A DNA stretch of 64,000 nucleotides, from positions 806,001 to 870,000 of the forward strand of contig NZ_QGNA01000002.1 of assembly GCF_003173615.1 (NCBI RefSeq), written 5' to 3'. Of the stretch, positions 9,213-18,357 are shown in pieces; within the stretch, counting starts at the first letter, position 1; the number at the start of each line of letters is the position of its first letter. This DNA comes from Falsiroseomonas bella. Its GTDB lineage: Bacteria > Pseudomonadota > Alphaproteobacteria > Acetobacterales > Acetobacteraceae. The notes below the pieces were generated by a model. That model was not told where the DNA came from, did not search any database, and saw only the letters and a program-made list of their open reading frames with translations. The position numbers were made by a program, and so were the translations under genes.

Positions 9213-10298
9213 GTGCGCCTGCGCCCCCTGATGATCGCCCTTGCGCTGCTGGCCCCGGCCGGCGCGCGCGCCGACCTCGTCTATGTGCTGAATTCGGGCG
9301 AGGCCTCGGTCAGCGTGCTGGACGCCGCCACGCGTGAGGAGACGCGCCGCATTCCCGTGCTGCGAGAGCCGCACCACCTGGTGCTGACGCCCGATGGCAG
9401 CGAACTGGTGATCGCGGATTCCGGCGGCAATGAGCTGCTCTTCGTGGCGCCGACCACGGGCGAGGTGCTGCGGCGCGTGCGCATCTCCAACCCCTACCAC
9501 CTGGAATTCAGCCCGGATGGGCGGTTCCTGGCCGTGGCCAGCCTGCGCCGCGACCAGGTGGACCTCTATGACGCCGCGACGCTCGAGCTGCTGCAGCGCT
9601 TCCGCCCCGGCGACATGCCGAGCCACATCGCCTTCACCCCGGACAGCAAACGCTTCTTCGTCACGCTCCAGGGCGACCGCTCGGTCGCCGCCTTCGACAC
9701 CGAGACGCGCACCCAGCTCTGGACCGCCGAGGTCGGCAAGGACCCGGCGGGCATCATCTGGCACCGCGGCAGGCTGATCGTCGGCATCATGGGCGCCGAT
9801 CATTTCGTGACGCTCGACCCGGAGACGCGCGAGGTCCGGCCTGCCTTCACGCTCGGACGCGGCGCCCACACCATCTTCCCCTCCCCGGACGGGCGGGCGC
9901 TCTACGCGACCTCCCGCGTGGACAGCCGGCTGGCCGAGGTGGATCCGGAGACGCTGCAGGTCCGCCGCGTCTGGAACGTCCCCGGCGGCCCGGACTGCCT
10001 GACCTTCGATCCCGAGGGGCGGATCTGGATGACGCTGCGCTGGTCCGGCCGGGTGGCGGTGCTGGATCCCGCCCGCCCCGATGCCCAGCCGGCCTTCGAG
10101 ACGGTGCGCGTCGGCCGCAGCCCGCACGGCATCTTCTTCAAGCCGCGGCGCGAGGGCGTCGGCGGCGACTTCGCCCAGGCCATGCCCGGCGCGGTGTCCG
10201 GCACGCGGCCGCTGTCCGCGCCGGTCCCGCCGCGCACCGTGCCGGCCGCACCCTTGCCCGGCGGCGCCACGCCGGCCGCGGCCCGTCCCGCACCGTGA
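9213..10298 (+). CDS. Secreted YVTN/40-residue beta-propeller protein
   Basis: A 361-residue exported beta-propeller. A GTG start is preferred because GAGGAC lies six bases upstream and it supplies an Arg-containing n-region before the hydrophobic signal (cleavage near ARA-DL); the in-frame ATG at 9231 would remove those arginines. Repeats of the YVTN type run from about 22 to 310, each with a pattern such as LTPDGSELVIAD, FSPDGRFLAVAS and FTPDSKRFFVT. The last 45 residues are a Pro/Ala-rich tail without repeats. Such proteins often act as periplasmic scaffolds or in quinohemoprotein systems. Its stop overlaps the GTG of the deacetylase gene, so it belongs to a three-gene coupled operon. Confidence 0.78.
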   Translation: MRLRPLMIALALLAPAGARADLVYVLNSGEASVSVLDAATREETRRIPVLREPHHLVLTPDGSELVIADSGGNELLFVAPTTGEVLRRVRISNPYHLEFSPDGRFLAVASLRRDQVDLYDAATLELLQRFRPGDMPSHIAFTPDSKRFFVTLQGDRSVAAFDTETRTQLWTAEVGKDPAGIIWHRGRLIVGIMGADHFVTLDPETREVRPAFTLGRGAHTIFPSPDGRALYATSRVDSRLAEVDPETLQVRRVWNVPGGPDCLTFDPEGRIWMTLRWSGRVAVLDPARPDAQPAFETVRVGRSPHGIFFKPRREGVGGDFAQAMPGAVSGTRPLSAPVPPRTVPAAPLPGGATPAAARPAP

Positions 10299-11050
10299 AG
10301 CGCCGCCTGCTGCTGGCGGGCGGGCTCGCCGCGCTGGCGGCGCCGGCGCGCGCGACCTCCCCGGCGATCTGCAAGGGGCCGCTGTATCTCACCATCGACA
10401 CCGGCTGGAGCCGGGAGGCCGAGCAGATCGCGCTGATCCTCCGCCGGGCCGGCATCCGCGCGACGCTGTTCATCGCCGATGAGCCCACCTTCCGGGGCGA
10501 CACGACGCTCTCCGATGCCTGGGCGCCCTTCTGGCGGGCGCGCGCGGCGGAGGGCCATGTCTTCGCCAGCCACACCTGGCGGCACTGGTACTTTCGGGGC
10601 GACCCGGCGCCAGGGAAGGTCCGCTACGTCTCCCGCCGCGGCCCGGGGGAGGAAGTGCTGGACCAGGCGGCGATGTGCGCCGAGCTCGCCCGCCCCACCG
10701 ACACGCTGCGGCGCATGGTGCCCGAGGCCGCGCTGGTGCCGCTCTGGCGCGCGCCGGGCGGCATCACCACGCCCAACGCGCTGCGCCTCGCCGCCGGCTG
10801 CGGCCTGCGGCACCAGGGCTGGACGCGCGACGGCTTCCTTGGCGACGAGCTCGATTCCGCGCAGCATCCGAACGCCGCGCTGCTGCGGCGCAACCTGGCC
10901 AATATCCGCGCGGGGGAGGTGCTGGTGATGCATTGGGGCGTGCGCAGCCGCCGCGAGCCCTTCGCCGGCATCCTCGAAGCGCTCGTCACCGGCCTCATCG
11001 ACAAGGGCTTCTGCTTCGAGCCGCTGCCGCCGGAAGGGGTCCCGACCTGA
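10295..11050 (+). CDS. Exported NodB-type polysaccharide deacetylase family protein with altered metal motif
   Basis: A 251-residue carbohydrate-esterase-4-like protein. A signal peptide is evident (KRRLLLAGG followed by an Ala-rich stretch ending ARA-TS). NodB motif 1 is normally TFDDG; here it is T33-I-D35-T36-G, keeping the putative base aspartate but replacing the usual metal-ligand aspartate with Thr. Motif 2 keeps the His-x3-His metal pair (H93, H97 in SHTWRH). A later LWRAPGG resembles motif 3, and VMHW near the C-terminus resembles motif 5. GTG start and four-base overlap with the propeller gene; its stop overlaps the next ATG by one base. Activity without the second Asp is uncertain. 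Confidence 0.75.
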   Translation: MKRRLLLAGGLAALAAPARATSPAICKGPLYLTIDTGWSREAEQIALILRRAGIRATLFIADEPTFRGDTTLSDAWAPFWRARAAEGHVFASHTWRHWYFRGDPAPGKVRYVSRRGPGEEVLDQAAMCAELARPTDTLRRMVPEAALVPLWRAPGGITTPNALRLAAGCGLRHQGWTRDGFLGDELDSAQHPNAALLRRNLANIRAGEVLVMHWGVRSRREPFAGILEALVTGLIDKGFCFEPLPPEGVPT

Positions 11051-11994
11051 TGCTGGACCCGCTGATCCGTCTCTGGGTCGATGTGTCGGGCGCCGTGTTC
11101 GAGGGCGCGGTGCAGCCGGCGCTCTACGCCGCGGGCCTGATGATGTGGGCCGACGACGTGCAGGAGTGGCTGGATTTCGCGCTGCTCGGCATCGTGCAGA
11201 TCGTGCTGGTCTATGCGGTCTGCCGCCCGCTCGAGGCGGTGCGCCCGGTCGAGCCGGTCAGCAATCGCGCGGCGGTCCTGACCGACGTGTTCTACACGCT
11301 GCTCGCCCGGCTCGGTCTGCTGCCGCTGATCGCCTTCGTGCTGCTGTCCTCGGCCGAGCGGATGCTGAATGGCTGGCTCGCGGATGCCGGCTTCGTGCCG
11401 CCGACGCTCGAGACGCTGATCCCCGCGCTGCGCGAGATGCCGCTTCTGGCGCTGCTGCTGTATGTGCTGATCCTGGATTTCGGCGAATACTGGCGGCACC
11501 GCTTCCAGCACATGTTCGGCTGGTGGTACGCGCTGCACAGCGTGCATCACGCGCAGCGCCAGATGACCTTCTGGACCGACGACCGCAATCACCTGCTGGA
11601 CGATGCCATCGCCGCCGTCTGGTTCGGGGCGGTGGCGCTGCTGATCGGCGTGCCGCCGGCGCAGTTCGTGCTGATCGTCATGCTGCGCCAGCTCGCGGAA
11701 AGCCTCAGCCACGCCAATGTCCGGCTGAGCTTCGGGCGGGTGGGGGAGCGGCTGCTGGTCAGCCCGCGCTTCCACCGCATCCATCACGGCGAGCTTTCGG
11801 CCGGCGAGGACGGGCGCAACTACGCTGTGCTGCTGCCGGTCTGGGACTGGATCTTCGGGACCGCCGATTTCGACCGGAAGAGCTATCCGCGCACGGGCGA
11901 TCCCAACGCGCCGGAAAGCCTCGCCACCGGCGGCTGGCTGCGCCAGCAGATCGACGGCTTCCGGGAGCTGGGGCGCGCGCTCAGGCGTCGGTGA
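11050..11994 (+). CDS. Sterol desaturase/fatty acid hydroxylase family membrane protein
   Basis: A 314-residue integral membrane di-iron oxygenase of the fatty acid hydroxylase superfamily (PF04116). Hydrophobic segments lie at about 42–58, 80–100, 130–146 and 188–214. The histidine boxes are complete: H150-x3-H154, H163-x2-H166-H167, H221 and H242-x2-H245-H246. Members hydroxylate or desaturate membrane lipids, sterols, carotenoids or ornithine lipids; the substrate cannot be assigned. It is the last gene of the coupled propeller–deacetylase–hydroxylase operon, hinting that a lipid or lipid-linked glycan is the common substrate. It overlaps the convergent AraC gene by 14 bases. Confidence 0.82.
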   Translation: MLDPLIRLWVDVSGAVFEGAVQPALYAAGLMMWADDVQEWLDFALLGIVQIVLVYAVCRPLEAVRPVEPVSNRAAVLTDVFYTLLARLGLLPLIAFVLLSSAERMLNGWLADAGFVPPTLETLIPALREMPLLALLLYVLILDFGEYWRHRFQHMFGWWYALHSVHHAQRQMTFWTDDRNHLLDDAIAAVWFGAVALLIGVPPAQFVLIVMLRQLAESLSHANVRLSFGRVGERLLVSPRFHRIHHGELSAGEDGRNYAVLLPVWDWIFGTADFDRKSYPRTGDPNAPESLATGGWLRQQIDGFRELGRALRRR

Positions 11995-13078
11995 GGCGGC
12001 CGGCGCGCACCTGGCCGATGCCGCGCAGCAGCGCGCCGTAGTCCCGCGAGTCCGGCAGGGCCGGCGGCACCGGCGCACGGCCGGCCAGGGCGGCGATGCG
12101 TGCATCGCGCGGGCTGCAGCCATAGGCGGTGCGGAAGGCGCGGCTGAAGGCGCTCGGGTCGTGGAAGCCGGAGCGTTCGGCCAGTACGGCGATCGGCGCC
12201 GCGGCCTGCCCCGGGTCCGACAGCAGCGCGAGCGCCCGACGCAGACGCATCGCCTGGATATGCTGCGCCACGCCGCCTTGGCTTTCGAACAGCCGATACA
12301 GCGCGCTGCGCGACATGCCCGCGAGCGCCGCAAGGCGCTGCGGATTGAAGCGCGGCGAATGCATGTGCTGCCGGATCAGCGCCTGCAGGCGCTGGAACTG
12401 CCCCTGCGCGATGTCGTCCGGCGCGCCGCGCGCCGGAGCGCCATCGGCGGCGAGGCAGGCTGCCAGCATCCCTGCCGTGCCGCCTGCCAGCACCGCAAGC
12501 CGCGCCGGGGTCGCGCCGCGGACCTGGCGTTCCAGCAGCGCCATGTAGTCGGCAAGCACCGCGGAACCCTCTCCCTGCACGGGGCCGGCCCCGCGCGCGG
12601 CGAGCGCGGCGGCCAGGGCGGGATGCGAATCCCGCGGCAGGCAGAGGGAGATCCAGGCGGCATCCTCCCAGACCGTCTCCCAGGGCGCGTCGAGGCGCAG
12701 CAGCACGGGCACACCCGGCTCGATCACGTGCTGCGCGCCGCCATGCTCGATGCTGCTTCGTCCGCGCAGCACCATGCGAACGACCCAGTGGTCCAGCCCG
12801 TCGCGCCGCACATGCGCCGCGCTGCGGGTGAACACCGCCGGCGAGGTGCGGCTGACATTCAGCAGCATGTCGCCGAGCAGCCAGTTCTCGGTCCGCGTGG
12901 AAACGGCGGCCGGATCGGGCCCCATGGCTGCGATGCGGTTCAGCGTGCCGAACTGGGCGTTCCATGCCTCCAGTCGCTGGCCGGGCGGGAAGGTGTCGGT
13001 CGTGAAGACGACCGGTTCCACCCGCTCGGTCGCGGCGGAGTGAAAGGCACGGTCGCTGTCCGGCCCAGGCAGGAACAT
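11981..13078 (-). CDS. AraC-family transcriptional regulator
   Basis: About 365 residues. The C-terminal AraC/XylS DNA-binding domain (about 255–345) has two helix-turn-helix units: LAALAGMSRSALYRLFE, then a second one ending in FHDPSAFSRAFRTAYGCSP. The N-terminal half resembles the cupin-like AraC-binding domain of the PF14525 type (includes HWVVRMVLRG and PGVPVLL), which would sense a small molecule. The start is uncertain: an ATG at 13078 fits the family length, but an ATG at 13123 is in frame, and neither has a clear ribosome site. It converges with the hydroxylase gene and overlaps it by 14 bases. Target genes are unknown. Confidence 0.84.
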   Translation of the reverse strand: MFLPGPDSDRAFHSAATERVEPVVFTTDTFPPGQRLEAWNAQFGTLNRIAAMGPDPAAVSTRTENWLLGDMLLNVSRTSPAVFTRSAAHVRRDGLDHWVVRMVLRGRSSIEHGGAQHVIEPGVPVLLRLDAPWETVWEDAAWISLCLPRDSHPALAAALAARGAGPVQGEGSAVLADYMALLERQVRGATPARLAVLAGGTAGMLAACLAADGAPARGAPDDIAQGQFQRLQALIRQHMHSPRFNPQRLAALAGMSRSALYRLFESQGGVAQHIQAMRLRRALALLSDPGQAAAPIAVLAERSGFHDPSAFSRAFRTAYGCSPRDARIAALAGRAPVPPALPDSRDYGALLRGIGQVRAGRLTDA

Positions 13079-13147
13079 GGGTGCGCTTATGCACTGCGCG
13101 TCGCGCCTGTTGCAACGCATCATTCCGGCCGAGCGCCCTGTCGGGCC

Positions 13148-13501
13148 CTATCGGTAGTTCGGCTGATAGCCCGCGGGCGGCGGGCCATTGTGCCACTGAC
13201 CATACTGGTCGTACCAGCCGCCGTAGCGCGGGTCGTAGCCGCTGGCGGCGTAGGGCTGCTGGGGGATCCGCTCGGGCTGGGGAGCCGGCGTCAGCGCCCC
13301 GGCCACGCCGCCCAGCGCGCCGCCGATCAGCGCTCCCTTTCCGGCGTCGCCGCTGAGGGAGCCGATCAGGGCGCCCGCACCCGCGCCGAGCGCCGCCCCA
13401 CCCAGGGCACGCTGGTTCCGGTCATTCGGGTCCACGCCGCCGGCGCAGGCCGAGAGTGCCAGCGCGGGGGCCAGAAGAAGCACGGGAAGTCTCGGTCGCA
13501 T
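13148..13501 (-). CDS. Glycine-zipper lipoprotein
   Basis: A 117-residue predicted outer-membrane lipoprotein. A lipobox (LALSAC, Cys about residue 19) follows a short signal. A glycine-zipper region at about 34–68, with repeated G-x3-G spacing (GAALGAGAGALIGSLSG, then GALIGGALGG), resembles the YMGG/OmpA-like glycine zipper. The C-terminus is Tyr/Gly/Pro-rich and ends QPNYR. It is divergent from the Kelch gene across a 195-base intergenic region. Typically an envelope-structure or stress protein; exact role unknown. Confidence 0.78.
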   Translation of the reverse strand: MRPRLPVLLLAPALALSACAGGVDPNDRNQRALGGAALGAGAGALIGSLSGDAGKGALIGGALGGVAGALTPAPQPERIPQQPYAASGYDPRYGGWYDQYGQWHNGPPPAGYQPNYR

Positions 13502-13696
13502 CGCAGTCTCCGCATCATGGGTGCCGCCGGTCGGCGGCCATGGAAGCGGAACGCACCAGCCGGGCGATGGTGCGGCGCGGCCATGACGCGTGCTCGGCGC
13601 AGGCGCGCCGCTCGCGCGAATTTCGTGTCCGCGCATGCAGCGATCTTCCGCCGCGGCCCGCCCCACCCCATCTGCTCGCCCGCCCAGAGGGGGAAC

Positions 13697-14818
13697 ATGG
13701 ACATGTTGCAACGCAGGACGATGCTCGGCGCGGCGGCCGGGCTGCTGGGGGCGAGCGCGACCGCCGCGGCGCAGCAGGCCACGCCGCATCACGGCCTGCC
13801 CATCCCCTCGGACCGGCTTGCGCCGCTGCGCGGCGACGGGCCCGTGGTCCTCACCCCGGCCCAATACGCGCAGCGCTTCGTGGACAGCCCCGCGCCGGCG
13901 GGCCAGCCGGGGCGCTGGGTGAGCCGCGCCCCGTTGCCGCTGCCCCGCACCGAGATGGCCTGGGCCGCCGAGGCCGAGGGCAAGCTGTGGGTGATCGGCG
14001 GCTATGCCGAGCAGCGGGTGAACAACAGCTACAACCATGTCTACGATCCGGCGACCGACAGCTGGACGGAGAAGGCGCGGCTGCCGCGCGGCGCGAACCA
14101 TGTCGCGGTGGCCGCGCTCGGTGGGCGGATCTACGCCTTTGGCGGCTTCAGCAACCAGAACCGTGGCGCGGACGACCTCGCCTTCGTCTACGACATCGCG
14201 GCCGACCGCTGGGAGCGCGTGGCCCCCATGCCGCGTCCCCGCGGCGCCGGCGCGCTGGCGGTGGTCGGCGGCAAGCTGCACCACATCGGCGGTGCCTCGA
14301 ACCCCGAGAGCGAGCGCGCCTCGGTCGGCTGGCACGAGGTCTACGACCCGCAGGCCGACAGCTGGGAACGGCGCAAGGCGCTGCCCGGCGCGCGCGACCA
14401 TGCCGGCGTGGTGGTGTTCGACGGGCTGATCCACATCGTTGGCGGCCGCTTCAACACCTTCGAATACAACACCGGCCTGCACCATGTGTATGACCCGGCG
14501 GCCGACCAGTGGACAACGCGCGCACCGCTGCCGACGCCGCGCTCCGGCCACGGCCTCGTGGTCTATCGCGGCCGCTTCTTCGCGATGGGCGGGGAGAGCG
14601 GCTGGTTCACCAACCGCGTGCTCACCGGCCAGGTGCATGGCCAGGTGGAGAGCTACGATCCCGCCGCCGACACCTGGCAGCACCATGCACCGATGCCGAC
14701 GCCGCGCCACGGCATGGGCGCGGTGGTGATCGGCGACTGGATCTATGTCGCCGGTGGCGGCCCTGTGGTGGGCGGCGGCGTGAAATCCGCCGTCCACGAA
14801 GCCTTCACGCTCGGCTGA
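13697..14818 (+). CDS. Exported Kelch-repeat protein
   Basis: A 373-residue secreted Kelch beta-propeller. The N-terminus has a twin-arginine-like RRTMLGAAAG sequence and an Ala-rich stretch ending AAA-QQ, consistent with Tat or Sec export. About six Kelch blades run from about 80 to 370. Each has a Gly-Gly pair followed by a YDP-x2-DSW unit, for example at VIGGY, AFGGF, HIGGA, IVGGR and AMGGE. The start follows GAGGGGG closely. A bacterial lectin or galactose-oxidase-like role is possible, but no radical-copper Tyr/Cys site is evident. It is convergent with the chemotaxis receptor gene, with a hairpin between them. Confidence 0.8.
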   Translation: MDMLQRRTMLGAAAGLLGASATAAAQQATPHHGLPIPSDRLAPLRGDGPVVLTPAQYAQRFVDSPAPAGQPGRWVSRAPLPLPRTEMAWAAEAEGKLWVIGGYAEQRVNNSYNHVYDPATDSWTEKARLPRGANHVAVAALGGRIYAFGGFSNQNRGADDLAFVYDIAADRWERVAPMPRPRGAGALAVVGGKLHHIGGASNPESERASVGWHEVYDPQADSWERRKALPGARDHAGVVVFDGLIHIVGGRFNTFEYNTGLHHVYDPAADQWTTRAPLPTPRSGHGLVVYRGRFFAMGGESGWFTNRVLTGQVHGQVESYDPAADTWQHHAPMPTPRHGMGAVVIGDWIYVAGGGPVVGGGVKSAVHEAFTLG

Positions 14819-14824
14819 CCAGGA

Positions 14825-14854
14825 CGCCGGGCGGGGCTACGCCGCCGCCCGGCG
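14825..14854. terminator. Bidirectional hairpin between convergent Kelch and MCP genes
   Basis: A perfect ten-base inverted repeat (CGCCGGGCGG pairing with CCGCCCGGCG) with a ten-base loop. It sits seven bases past the Kelch stop and covers the stop of the convergent receptor gene, so it can end transcripts from both sides. Confidence 0.5.
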
Positions 14855-17119
14855 CAGCAGGGATGCGATGACGCCGTCCAGCCGCGCGGTGGTGTCGTCG
14901 TCGAGCGACAGCACCAGCGCCAGGGTCGGCCACTCGACCCGCGAGACGCGTGCGGTGATGGCGCCGGCGCCGGGCAGCGAGACCTGCAGCTCCCGCCCGG
15001 GAGAGAGCTCGGCGGGCGGCGTGCCCTCGGCCTCCACTGCCATGCCGCCCCGCGACATGTCGCGCAGACGCCCGCGCATGGAGAGGCCGCCGCGCCCGGC
15101 GAGCTCCACCATTCGGCCATCGCCCGCGACGCGGTCGTAGTGCCGGCGGTCGCCGCGTGCGCTGCGGAGCGAGGCGAGGAACTGGTCCACCTCGCGCTGC
15201 AGCGTGCTGCTCTCGCGCTCGACCTCGCCTGCGCCGGCCTCGACCTGGCGGCTGACGGCCAGCGCGTCGCCGGCGGCGCGCCGTGCCTCTCCCATCGCCG
15301 TGACGGCGCGGCGCGAGCTGTCCAGCACGCGCGTGACATTCGCCGCGATCTCGCGCGTCGCCGCGCCCTGCTGCTCGACCGCCGCGGCGATGGCCGCCGA
15401 GGTCTCGCCCATGTCCTGCACCTGGCCGGCCATGTCGCGCACCACGCCGACCGCTTCCTCCGTGACGCCGCGGATCGCCTGGATCTGGGTGGCGATCTCC
15501 TCGGTGGCCTTGGCGGTCTGCGCCGCCAGTGCTTTCACCTCGCCGGCGACGACGGCGAAGCCCTTGCCGGCCTCGCCCGCGCGGGCGGCCTCGATTGTCG
15601 CGTTCAGCGCCAGCAGGTTGGTCTGCCCGGCGATGTCGCCGATCAGCCGCGCGACGTCGCCAATGGTCGCCGCGGCCTCGGCCAGGCGCTGCATGGTGCC
15701 ATCCGCCTGCTGCGCATGGTCGGCGACGGAGCGCGCTGCGGTGGCGGCCGTGGCGGCCTGGCGCGCGATCTCGCCGACGCTCGCCGTCAGCTCCTCCGTC
15801 GCGGCCGCGACGGAGCCGAGGTCACCCACCGATCCCTCCGCGCTCTCCGCCGTCTCGGTCGCGCGCGCCTCGGTCTGCGTCGCGCTCGCCGCCATGCTGG
15901 TGGCGCAGCGGCCCATGTTCTCGGCCGCGCCGCCCAGGCTCCGCATCACGCCGCTGAGCGCTGCGCCGAATTCCTGGGTGTGCCGGTCCATCGCCTTGGC
16001 GCGGCGCTCCTGCTCGGCCCTGTCCTCGGCCGCCTCGGCCTCGAGCCTGGCGCGCGCGGCGGTTTCGTCGCGGAACACCTCCAGCGCGCGTGCCATGGCG
16101 CCGATCTCGTCCGGCCGGTCGCGGGCCACGATCGGCGTGTCGAGCCTGCCGTCCGCGATCGCCTTCATCGCATCGCCAAGCCCCGCGAGCGGCCGCGCGA
16201 CGCGCCCGGCCGCAACGAGCCCGGCGGCGCCCGCGCAGAGCAGCACCAGAAGTGCCAGACCGCCGATCAGCAGCAGCTTCTGGCGCTCCGCGGCAAGCCA
16301 GGGGGTCATGTCATAGGCGATGGCGATCGCGCCAACGGGCGCCCCGGCGGCGTCGCGCAGCGGATGCGCCAGGCCCAGCACATGCATGCCGGCCGTCAGG
16401 TCGAAGGCGACCGGCTGACGCGCCTCGGTGAGGCCCGGGGGCAGCACCGCACCTCCCAGGCCCTCCACGCTCGACGCGATCAGGCCGTTGCGGTCGAGAA
16501 GCAGCACATGCGCGCCGGTGACGGTGGCGAGGTCCCGCGCCGTCGTGCCATCGAGCCTGCTGCCGATGCGCAGCGTGCCGACCACCTGCCCGCCCTGTCG
16601 CACCGGCAGCACGGCGGAGAAGGCGAAGCGGCGGCTTGTCGGGGAGAAGGCCACGCCGCTGGCCGTTTCCCCGCGCAGCGCGCGGGCGACATCCGGCAGG
16701 CCCGACTTGTCGTCCCCGAAGACGGAGGGATCATGCCCGCGGACCGCGACGCGACCCTGGGCGTCGGTGACTTCCAGGACGGTGATGGTCGGATCGGCGG
16801 CGCGCAGCGCCTCGAACAGCGTGACCAGGGGCGCGCGGAGCGCCGCCGCGTCGCCCGCCGCCAGGGCCGCCCCGATGTCCGGCCGTTGCGCGGCCCCGAT
16901 GCCGACGGCGTGCAGGCCCGTGAAGCGCTCGGCCACCGCCTGCTCCGCGCGCTCCAGGCTGAACCGCGCCATGCCGGTCGTCCGCTCGGTGCGGAGATCG
17001 TGGAGCACGGCTGTGCTCGCCATGGCGACGAGCAGCACGCCGGCGATCGCGGGAAGGATCGCCAGAAGGGCGAGGCGCGGCCGCAATCCCGCCGGCACCC
17101 TGGACAACAACGCACGCAT
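14837..17119 (-). CDS. Methyl-accepting chemotaxis protein with C-terminal PilZ domain
   Basis: A 760-residue chemoreceptor. TM helix 1 (about 16–38), an extracytoplasmic Cache-like sensor (about 40–280) and TM helix 2 (about 283–305) are followed by HAMP (about 305–360). The signalling coiled coil has its hairpin tip around 490–530 (IGDIAGQTNLLALNATIEAA). After it comes a PilZ domain (about 660–755) with the RxxxR-like start RGDRRHYDR and an (D/N)xSxxG-like DMSRGG, which binds cyclic di-GMP in other proteins. It may therefore join ligand sensing and second-messenger input. AGGGGC precedes the ATG. No che genes are near, so it is an orphan receptor. Confidence 0.88.
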   Translation of the reverse strand: MRALLSRVPAGLRPRLALLAILPAIAGVLLVAMASTAVLHDLRTERTTGMARFSLERAEQAVAERFTGLHAVGIGAAQRPDIGAALAAGDAAALRAPLVTLFEALRAADPTITVLEVTDAQGRVAVRGHDPSVFGDDKSGLPDVARALRGETASGVAFSPTSRRFAFSAVLPVRQGGQVVGTLRIGSRLDGTTARDLATVTGAHVLLLDRNGLIASSVEGLGGAVLPPGLTEARQPVAFDLTAGMHVLGLAHPLRDAAGAPVGAIAIAYDMTPWLAAERQKLLLIGGLALLVLLCAGAAGLVAAGRVARPLAGLGDAMKAIADGRLDTPIVARDRPDEIGAMARALEVFRDETAARARLEAEAAEDRAEQERRAKAMDRHTQEFGAALSGVMRSLGGAAENMGRCATSMAASATQTEARATETAESAEGSVGDLGSVAAATEELTASVGEIARQAATAATAARSVADHAQQADGTMQRLAEAAATIGDVARLIGDIAGQTNLLALNATIEAARAGEAGKGFAVVAGEVKALAAQTAKATEEIATQIQAIRGVTEEAVGVVRDMAGQVQDMGETSAAIAAAVEQQGAATREIAANVTRVLDSSRRAVTAMGEARRAAGDALAVSRQVEAGAGEVERESSTLQREVDQFLASLRSARGDRRHYDRVAGDGRMVELAGRGGLSMRGRLRDMSRGGMAVEAEGTPPAELSPGRELQVSLPGAGAITARVSRVEWPTLALVLSLDDDTTARLDGVIASLLRRAAA

Positions 17120-17245
17120 TCGGTGGCCCCTGTTTCAGACGGCGTCACGTCTGCCACGGGGGCGGTGAAGGCTGCGTTACGCCTTGCATCGCGGACGGGC
17201 CGGGTCAGACCTCCGGGCCGGCCGGTCCTGCGGTCATCGGGACGC

Positions 17246-18214
17246 TCAGGCGGCGGCCTGGACCTGGCGCGCCGCCAGCGCGACCAGATGCGCGGCGACC
17301 GCCCCCATGCCGGTGCGCGCGCCCTCCCGCCCGGCGCGGCGCTCGGCCTCCGCGTTGTAGTTGGTGTTGGTGTTGACGTCGTAGGCGAAGGTCCGGCCCT
17401 GGCGGTCCGTGATGAACTCGATCGCACCGACGCCGATGCCGTTGGCCAGCAGGAAGGCCTCCATCCGGTGGATCAGCGGATGCGCGAAGCCGTCCAGGAT
17501 GCGGAACTTTTCGGTCACCGCCACGGCGGGGCAGACCTCGCCCTCGCCGGCCTGGCAGGCATCGGCGGGGCAGAGCTCGAAGCCTTCGCTGGTGTCCACG
17601 CGCACGGCGTAGAGGAACCTGCCGCCGATGAACTCGGCCCGCGTGATGAAGGGCTCCGGCGCCTCGATGTAGCGCTGCACCAGCCAGATGCCGTCGCGCG
17701 GATGGGCGTGCGGGTCGGCATCGGTGGCGAGCAGGTCGAGCGCCTGGCGCAGCCCCTCCGCGCTGCGCACCAGGCGCACGCCAAGGCCCTTGCCGGCGCG
17801 GTTGTGCTTCAGGATCACCGGGAAGCCGAGCTTCCGTGCCGCCTCCGGGATGTGCTGCGCGCCGATGACGGCGATGGTCTCGGGCGTCGGGATGCCATGC
17901 GCGGCGAGCGCCTGGTACTGCGCGACCTTGGACAGTTCGAGCTGGAGCGCACGGCGGCCGTTGACCACGGCGCGGCCGTGCCGCTCCAGCCACTCGATCA
18001 CGGCGCCGGCGTATTCGGGGGCGTAGGTATGGTCCCGCGTGTGGGAACTCGCGCTCATGCGGTTGTAGAACACGCCCTCCGGCGGCGGCTGCGTCAGGTC
18101 GAGCAGGCCGGTGTCGAGGAACCACTCCGCGTGCCGCGCGCCCTGCGAGGCGAAGGCGGCGCGGAGCGGGACGACCCAGGCGTCGTTCTCGTGGATGACA
18201 TGGATGACGGACAT
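17246..18214 (-). CDS. RimK-like ATP-grasp ligase
   Basis: A 322-residue ATP-grasp protein. It has a Lys-bearing P-loop-like segment (PVILKHNRAGKGLGV, about 137–151), and a C-terminal metal-binding end containing DVNTNTNYNAEAE, where Asp and Asn residues bind Mg-ATP. It resembles alpha-L-glutamate ligase or D-alanine-ligase-fold enzymes that join an amino group to a carboxylate. The acceptor cannot be assigned, and no lysW-type carrier or peptide substrate gene is visible nearby. The 31-base upstream sequence has a weak GAGG ribosome site. It may be co-directional with the phosphoesterase but is separated from it by 143 bases. Confidence 0.8.
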   Translation of the reverse strand: MSVIHVIHENDAWVVPLRAAFASQGARHAEWFLDTGLLDLTQPPPEGVFYNRMSASSHTRDHTYAPEYAGAVIEWLERHGRAVVNGRRALQLELSKVAQYQALAAHGIPTPETIAVIGAQHIPEAARKLGFPVILKHNRAGKGLGVRLVRSAEGLRQALDLLATDADPHAHPRDGIWLVQRYIEAPEPFITRAEFIGGRFLYAVRVDTSEGFELCPADACQAGEGEVCPAVAVTEKFRILDGFAHPLIHRMEAFLLANGIGVGAIEFITDRQGRTFAYDVNTNTNYNAEAERRAGREGARTGMGAVAAHLVALAARQVQAAA

Positions 18215-18357
18215 GACCGGCCTCGCTGCAGATCGAGGCGGTAGAAAAATCGTTTACGACGACGTCGCAAGGGGCCGCCTCGAAGAAAGATTTTCGTTTT
18301 CCGGCGATCGGCGCGAAGGGCAGGCCCTGCTCCCGAAAGTGCCGGCTGGCGGAAGTC

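Noticed and set aside
12161-18244. Very long open frames on the strand opposite the AraC, lipoprotein, MCP and ATP-grasp genes (for example 885 and 1,034 codons)
   Set aside because: They are high-GC shadow frames: Arg/Gly/Ala-rich with no recognisable domain, and they run across the starts and stops of well-supported genes.
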